Shown here: positions 13,811-17,894 of the stretch, in pieces
Layout: the number at the start of each line of letters is the position of its first letter
Position numbering within the stretch: position 1 is the first letter of the stretch
DNA from: CAYOUV01 sp964407265
Lineage (GTDB): Bacteria > Chloroflexota > Anaerolineae > Anaerolineales > Villigracilaceae
Assembly: GCA_964407265.1 (NCBI GenBank)
Contig: CAYOUV010000062.1
Location: 1 to 17,894 of the forward strand
Reading direction: 5' to 3'
Length of the DNA stretch: 17,894 bases
Notes under the pieces: model-generated
Database searches by the model: none
The model's input: only the letters and a program-made list of their open reading frames with translations
Told to the model about the DNA's origin: nothing
Translations under genes and position numbers: made by a program

Positions 13811-14701
13811 TCATCTTACACACCGGAACCCGACGCCCGGGCTGAAATAAGTCGGTGTGGCGTTGTTGCGCACCCAGACGCGCAAGTCCATGTCGTAGGT
13901 ATCCTTCGAGCCGCCGCGCATGAAGCGATAGTGCATGCCTTCGTATACGTTGCCGGTCCACTGCCAGACATTGCCTGCCATATCGTACAGGCCGTACGGC
14001 GAGGCAGAGTCAAGCGTCTGGTAATCGCCGTATGTTTTGCCGTTGTAAAAACCGACCGGGCTGGTGCGCGAGCCAAAGGTACTCATATTCTCAAACGGGT
14101 CGCGGCTGGCATAGAAATTGGCATTCTCGCGGGCAATCTCCCAGCCCCACGGGAAGGGACGCGTGTCCGTACCGCGTGCGGCTTTCTCCCATTCGACTTC
14201 GGTCGGCAGACGCCAGCCAGTGTATCCGCAGTAACCCCAGGCGCCGAACCAGGTGACCATCGTCATCGGGTGGTTTTCGTACCCGGGCTGGACAGTGAAG
14301 ACCTTGCCGTCATAGGTGAGGCGCTGGGACGGGTCGTTCAGGGGGACAAACAGCCAGTCGCCCGGGTCGATGCGCTCCTCGTGCTTGACAGCATGGAAAG
14401 TGTCGCCAGGATAGTATCCGACGATCCGGTCGCCGTCAAGCCTGACGGAACCGGCAGCCAGGGCCTGGTTGAGATAGTCTGCGTACTGCGCGGTCGTGAC
14501 GTCGGTGAGCATGATCTGGTAAGCGCCGGTGGAAACGATGTCTTCGTGCTGGCCGAAGGAAAACTCTCCGGCGGGGATCTGCGTCCAGGCGTTCGGATCA
14601 ATACCGGTGTCGAAGGTGGGCATCGCAGCGTTTAAATCCACAGGCGCGCAGGCAGCCAGTAATACGGTCAGCAGGATCAGGGTCGGGATGAAACGCTTCA
14701 T
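13811..14701 (-). CDS. Lipoprotein with SUMF1/FGE-sulfatase fold, no catalytic cysteines
   Basis: A 296-aa protein with a lipoprotein signal peptide: MKRF basic start, hydrophobic stretch, lipobox LAAC with C18. The mature part is a SUMF1/formylglycine-generating-enzyme-like domain: TTAQYADYLNQAL, then WRLPTEVEWEKAARG, PFPWG, GLYDMAGNVWQWTG, FMRGGS and a terminal VGFRCVR. The two copper-binding cysteines that FGE needs after RGGS are absent (KDTYDMDLRVWVR), so it is probably not a sulfatase activator. The same fold occurs in NirV, encoded beside copper nitrite reductase NirK. Its start overlaps the stop of the 12-TM oxidase-like gene by ATGA, so the two are coupled. An assembly or surface-binding role on the outer face of the membrane is inference. 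Confidence 0.82.
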   Translation of the reverse strand: MKRFIPTLILLTVLLAACAPVDLNAAMPTFDTGIDPNAWTQIPAGEFSFGQHEDIVSTGAYQIMLTDVTTAQYADYLNQALAAGSVRLDGDRIVGYYPGDTFHAVKHEERIDPGDWLFVPLNDPSQRLTYDGKVFTVQPGYENHPMTMVTWFGAWGYCGYTGWRLPTEVEWEKAARGTDTRPFPWGWEIARENANFYASRDPFENMSTFGSRTSPVGFYNGKTYGDYQTLDSASPYGLYDMAGNVWQWTGNVYEGMHYRFMRGGSKDTYDMDLRVWVRNNATPTYFSPGVGFRCVR

Positions 14702-16173
14702 TTCATCACCTCCTGTGCGAGTTCACGATCCACTTCTTCCGTCCAGCGCCCCTTATGCCTGAACAGGTCGATCAACCGCCAGACCATGACGACCGCGAGC
14801 AGCACCAGCAACATCCCCAGACCGAAGTCGATCGCATACATCAACAGATTGACCAGCGGCTGCTGGACTGCCTCTGTAATGAAGAGCCGTTTCATTTCGA
14901 AGACGGTGACGCCGGCCAAGGCAATATCCGATAAGACGATGATGCCCCAGCCGTACCACTGGCGAATTTTGCCTTTCAGACCAAGCATGTCGCCGTAATA
15001 GAGCAGGATGATGGTGGCGATGATGGCCGAAAGGGCGTGCCAGTGGCCGGTCAGCTCGATGCGTTCCTCACGCGCCGGCCAGACGCGGAAAATCTCATCC
15101 AGGCGGACAGCCATGAAGATGCCGATGCCGCTGGTGGTGAAGTTCATAAAGAGCATCTGCCAGGTAGGGCCAAACTTGAGCGGGTCGTGCAGGAGGGCGC
15201 GCAGCCGGTCGCCGAGATTTGGTTTCTTGATTTGGGCGATGCCATCCTTTATGAGTTTGTTCCAACTCCAGATGAGCAGGAGCAGCGCCGCCAACATGGA
15301 GGGAGTCGCGCCGACGTAGATGATCATATGGGCGATCGGCTCCAGCGGTGTAGCTACGCCCCACACGCCCAGGTTGAGCACAATGGTGCCAAGGATCATG
15401 AGCGGCATGGCGATCTTGTGCAGGATACCTTTGAAATTGAGCCAGCGACCGATGATGAGCGTGATCATGATGGCGATCAAGGCCAGCATGATGTGCAGGT
15501 GCCCAATAATGGAATATTGCATGGTGGTCTTTTCGGGCAGGCGAATGACGTTCTCCGCCAGGAAGACTTCAAAACCATTGCCGAAGAACGAGCCGGGAAC
15601 AGCGCCGAAAAAGGCTGAAATGACCGTAGTCAGGGCTGTTGCGAAGAAAGCCATCCGCTCCACGTCCACGCCCTTTTTCGTGTGGGCATAATCTTTATCA
15701 GTGAGGTAGTATTCCTTGTTCCACGGCCAGAGCGCCACGCACAACAGCACGCCCGCGAAGAAGATCAGCGCCAGGCCTGTGATATACAGTCCATGGAAAG
15801 CCCAGTTGTGGCCAAAGTAGGCGAAGATCAGGCCAAAGATCATGGTCAACATATAGCCAACGGTGATCAGCACGCGTACGGCCAGCTTGAAGAACGCTTT
15901 CATCTTCAACAGGCTGGTAAGCATGTAAGTTTCGATCGCAACGACAGCCATGGCGATCGAATGGTAGAGGATGATGATACGGCCCTCGCGCTCGGCTTGT
16001 TGCAGGTCCATGTGAAGAAGTTTGACTACTATATCGCGCACACCCATTTCCGCCATGGGACCCGACAACATCCCCCACACGGCCGTGACAATGGCGATCA
16101 TGGCAATCGCCACCAGGATCAGTCCTTTGGTAGAGCCAAAGAGATAGTGAATCCGCTTTAAAATGGCCTGCAT
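14698..16173 (-). CDS. 12-TM membrane protein resembling heme-copper oxidase subunit I
   Basis: A 491-aa protein with twelve predicted TM helices, the number of heme-copper oxidase (HCO) subunit I. Histidines sit where that fold has heme ligands: H71 in TM2 (LYHSIAM), H225/H227 in TM6 (GHLHIM) and H377/H379 in TM10 (GHWHAL). The TM7 His-His pair that binds CuB is missing; TM8 has H282 (EPIAHM). A NO-reductase-like or otherwise divergent HCO is the best guess, not proven. ATG 16173 is chosen because GGAGGTG lies about 5 nt upstream; a GTG at 16188 overlaps that site. It heads an operon with the SUMF1 lipoprotein (ATGA overlap), and heme o synthase lies just downstream. Its promoter shares a block with the gene at 17301. 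Confidence 0.7.
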   Translation of the reverse strand: MQAILKRIHYLFGSTKGLILVAIAMIAIVTAVWGMLSGPMAEMGVRDIVVKLLHMDLQQAEREGRIIILYHSIAMAVVAIETYMLTSLLKMKAFFKLAVRVLITVGYMLTMIFGLIFAYFGHNWAFHGLYITGLALIFFAGVLLCVALWPWNKEYYLTDKDYAHTKKGVDVERMAFFATALTTVISAFFGAVPGSFFGNGFEVFLAENVIRLPEKTTMQYSIIGHLHIMLALIAIMITLIIGRWLNFKGILHKIAMPLMILGTIVLNLGVWGVATPLEPIAHMIIYVGATPSMLAALLLLIWSWNKLIKDGIAQIKKPNLGDRLRALLHDPLKFGPTWQMLFMNFTTSGIGIFMAVRLDEIFRVWPAREERIELTGHWHALSAIIATIILLYYGDMLGLKGKIRQWYGWGIIVLSDIALAGVTVFEMKRLFITEAVQQPLVNLLMYAIDFGLGMLLVLLAVVMVWRLIDLFRHKGRWTEEVDRELAQEVMK

Positions 16174-16226
16174 GAAGAACACCTCCACCTAGAGAGTGTA
16201 AAACTGGTCGGTATGTGTCTTTGTCT

Positions 16227-16269
16227 AGAATATCACAAATCGTTCTGGTAGTCTTTGCCTAATGTTAAA
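16227..16269 (-). promoter_or_regulatory. Promoter of oxidase-like operon with CRP/FNR-like half site
   Basis: On minus, a -10-like TATTCT (16232-16227) lies downstream of a degenerate 16-bp palindrome (16269-16254; plus strand TTTGCCTAATGTTAAA). That palindrome has one good TTGCC half site. The block AGAACGATTTGTG lies between them. If transcription starts near 16220, the palindrome centre is about 41.5 nt upstream, the class II position for CRP/FNR-family activators. The same block occurs at 17396-17438. Confidence 0.4.
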
Positions 16270-16275
16270 TTGTGA

Positions 16276-16524
16276 GGTATGGTGGGTAAATCACCCAAGG
16301 ACTTCTAGCCGGTCAAGGCCGCTCACAGCCACGCCAGTTAGCGCAGCAGACCCATTAGGGTTTCCTCCAGGAACCAGCCCATTGCCGAATCGGAGGATTG
16401 GTCCAGACGTTGGACCCGATCGGGCAGGGTCAACTGCCCCGCTTCCGAGATGAAAAAGCAGGGCAGGAAACAGGACACGCATGTGGGGAACCAGGAAAAT
16501 TGTTTCTTTTCCGTTACCCGTTAG
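16276..16524. other. Intergenic stretch without a recognisable gene
   Basis: It contains several short hairpins (GGTCC..GGACC near 16400, GGGCAG..CTGCCC near 16422-16439). Two open frames of 63 codons, one per strand, have no ribosome binding site or family features. I see no tRNA, riboswitch or mobile element here. Confidence 0.4.
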
Positions 16525-17301
16525 TTATTCTGAGCCGGTCCAGCGCTGCCAGAGACCTCCGGGCCAGAGCATGATCACAATCAGGATCAGACAACAGATC
16601 GGTGCCAGCGCGAACAGCGAAAAGCGTCCCAATTCCTGGGCGGTGACGAAAGCCAGTGGAAAACCTACCACCACTTCCAAAAGTCCTGCGGTAAATCCAG
16701 TCACCCAGGTCCATTCTTTGGCGCCCATCAAGACTGAAACCGTGACGATTCCCCAGCCCAACATGGCGATCCAATGCATGCGCTGCACCAGGGAGAAGAA
16801 CGGAGCGCCGATGGTTATAATGCGGCTCAGGCTGGCGATCCCATTCATCAGGCAGAAGACCCAGGCCATGCCTGCCAGTAAACCGACCAGTGTGCGGCTC
16901 CAGCTCAATTTTCCAACTGACCTCATCAGGATGAAATAGATGAGCAGGAAGGGCCAGAAGAGAAAAAAGTAGACGGGGGGCAGGCCGGCCGCCATGAAGG
17001 GCACGTTGATGAACCAGGCTCCTTGCAGGGATAGCACGATAGCGATCACCGATAGCAGGAAGGCCCAATTTTTTTTATTGAAGAATCCATAAGCGCTCAC
17101 CAGGAAGATCACACCACCCACAATGCCGAGGTCTGCCATGGCAGGGTTGATGTACTTCAACAGGATCTCGCAGCCGGGTTCTGCCGATTCAGCAGACATG
17201 CCCCTGACATACCAGCTTAAGAAAAGGATAAAATGCCCGATGATGCCCATCAGGCCGCTGAATAGAGTGATGTAACCGCCGAGCTTTTCGTTTCGTTCCA
17301 T
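16525..17301 (-). CDS. Multi-pass membrane protein of unknown function
   Basis: A 258-aa protein with about eight hydrophobic helices, short loops and no soluble domain. A first-loop cysteine (EPGCEILLKYINP) and two adjacent cysteines near the C-terminus (PICCLIL) stand out, as does a histidine in TM1 (GIIGHFILFLSW). I do not recognise the family. ATG 17301 is chosen because AGGAG lies 7 nt upstream; the ATG at 17307 would be 1 nt from it. Its promoter has the same block as the oxidase-like operon, so the two probably answer to one regulator. A role near the same respiratory or NO-related system is inferred only from that and from proximity. Confidence 0.7.
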   Translation of the reverse strand: MERNEKLGGYITLFSGLMGIIGHFILFLSWYVRGMSAESAEPGCEILLKYINPAMADLGIVGGVIFLVSAYGFFNKKNWAFLLSVIAIVLSLQGAWFINVPFMAAGLPPVYFFLFWPFLLIYFILMRSVGKLSWSRTLVGLLAGMAWVFCLMNGIASLSRIITIGAPFFSLVQRMHWIAMLGWGIVTVSVLMGAKEWTWVTGFTAGLLEVVVGFPLAFVTAQELGRFSLFALAPICCLILIVIMLWPGGLWQRWTGSE

Positions 17302-17395
17302 GATCATTCTCCTTTTGCCAGTTGATGTTTTCTTGGACAAATACAACCGATCGCATCTCCAAGTGTGGACCCGCGTTGAAGGGTTCTTTATGTGA

Positions 17396-17438
17396 AAATT
17401 AGCACGAATTGTTCTTTATTGCTTTGCCTTAACGCAAA
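17396..17438 (-). promoter_or_regulatory. Promoter with CRP/FNR-like palindrome
   Basis: TTTGCCTTAACGCAAA (17423-17438) is a near-perfect 16-bp palindrome with the TTG-N8-CAA layout of CRP/FNR-family operators. On minus it is followed by 7 nt, then AGAACAATTCGTG, and then the weak -10-like TAATTT (17401-17396). Spacing and block match those upstream of the oxidase-like gene. Confidence 0.45.
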
Positions 17439-17452
17439 TCGTTCAAACGATT
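17437..17452. repeat. Second palindrome beside the FNR-like site
   Basis: AATCGTT-CA-AACGATT is a perfect inverted repeat with a 2-nt centre, abutting the FNR-like palindrome. It could be a second operator. No T-run follows on minus, so a terminator for the upstream partial gene is unlikely. Confidence 0.4.
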
Positions 17453-17519
17453 CTTTTCTACCGGTTTTTTGAGACCAGGCGGGTATTCCCGGGCAGGTCC
17501 TTCATAATTTATCCAAGGC

Positions 17520-17894
17520 TTATGGGTTCGGACCTTCCCCGGTGTGGCAGGAACAGCCTTTGTAATAAGCTGCATCATTGTGAGCAGCAACATAAACCAC
17601 TGTATTGGGCGCAATGTTCAGATCACATCCCTTGAGGAAGAGGGGATTGGCCTCTGCGTCCAGTTCTGCTTCCGCGACCCGGGCATCACAGCTGACGTAT
17701 ACTGTCCCGCTCCAGTTATCATTGCACAAGGGATAATCCACTAACTTGTCAACCTTCATCAGTTTGCCCCGAATTTCAACCTGAATGGGTCCAGAAGGTG
17801 AGAGTGGATCGGGCGTCATTTTAATCAAATCAGCAAGTTGCAGGGCAGGTTGAAGCGTTCCTTCATCTGGGGGACAGACCGTATTCTTCCTTTC
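17520..17894 (-). CDS. Partial Cys-rich protein, N-terminus beyond window
   Basis: The frame is open to the right edge of the window. At least 124 C-terminal residues are visible and the start is outside. Cysteines occur in TVCPPDEG, YPLCNDNW, YVSCDARV, KGCDLN and a terminal GCSCHTGEG. The middle looks beta-rich (IQVEIRGKLMKVDKLVDYP, NTVVYVAAHN), in keeping with an exported, disulfide- or metal-bearing protein, but the signal peptide cannot be seen. CSCH is one residue short of the CxxCH heme c motif, so I do not call a cytochrome. It is encoded on the same strand upstream of the membrane-protein promoter. The family is not recognised. Confidence 0.6.
   Translation of the reverse strand, partial: ERKNTVCPPDEGTLQPALQLADLIKMTPDPLSPSGPIQVEIRGKLMKVDKLVDYPLCNDNWSGTVYVSCDARVAEAELDAEANPLFLKGCDLNIAPNTVVYVAAHNDAAYYKGCSCHTGEGPNP

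Noticed and set aside
13811..14701. Active formylglycine-generating enzyme
   Set aside because: Both catalytic cysteines after the RGGS motif are missing and no sulfatase gene is nearby.
16291..16482. 63-codon open frame on minus with a hydrophobic start
   Set aside because: No ribosome binding site, Gly/Pro-rich remainder, and competing open frame on the other strand; likely chance.
17531..17560. Heme c binding motif in the partial gene
   Set aside because: The motif is CSCH, one residue short of CxxCH.
1..17894. CRISPR arrays, insertion sequences, phage genes, tRNAs
   Set aside because: No regularly spaced repeats, transposase-like frames, terminal inverted repeats or cloverleaf sequences were found.

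Overview
The window looks like chromosomal DNA of an Anaerolineae-type Chloroflexota bacterium. This is inferred from gene content and style: a giant PAS/GAF/HD-GYP sensor, several start codons sitting 6-9 nt behind a -10 box (near-leaderless genes), a GAAC-N4-GTTC SOS-type box, and a family B polymerase of archaeal PolB2 type. No rRNA, tRNA, CRISPR array or insertion sequence was found.

Layout. (1) 1-740: a terminator from an upstream unit and a small zinc-ribbon protein on the minus strand. (2) 833-4861: one large c-di-GMP phosphodiesterase with PAS-GAF-PAS4-GAF2-HD-GYP architecture. (3) 5060-8847: a pterin block. It holds PCD (phhB) and GTP cyclohydrolase I (folE) on plus, a convergent minus operon of pteridine-reductase-like SDR, folB and folK, and then phenylalanine 4-hydroxylase (phhA) on plus. 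Together these can make a tetrahydropterin from GTP, use it to hydroxylate phenylalanine, and dehydrate the carbinolamine product. (4) 8940-12520: a DNA-damage module. A short LuxR-type HTH gene has a LexA-like palindrome inside its promoter. A terminator follows, then a tight three-gene operon: a RecA-fold protein without a P-loop, an 87-aa helical protein, and a PolB2-like family B polymerase. (5) 12452-17894, all minus: a conserved small membrane protein, heme o synthase, a SUMF1-fold lipoprotein without the catalytic cysteines, a 12-TM protein resembling heme-copper oxidase subunit I with an altered copper site, an unknown membrane protein, and the C-terminal part of a Cys-rich protein that runs off the window.

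The most interesting part is region 4. It reads as a bacterial, SOS-linked PolB2 cassette. Its architecture parallels the imuA-imuB-dnaE2 mutasome: a RecA-like non-ATPase, a small partner and an error-prone-type polymerase. The gene families are different, though. The polymerase keeps the two catalytic aspartates but has a degenerate motif C (YVDS) and no recognisable proofreading residues. Second is region 5. There a divergent oxidase-like protein and an unknown membrane protein share a promoter block with a CRP/FNR-style palindrome. This suggests one redox- or NO-responsive regulon.
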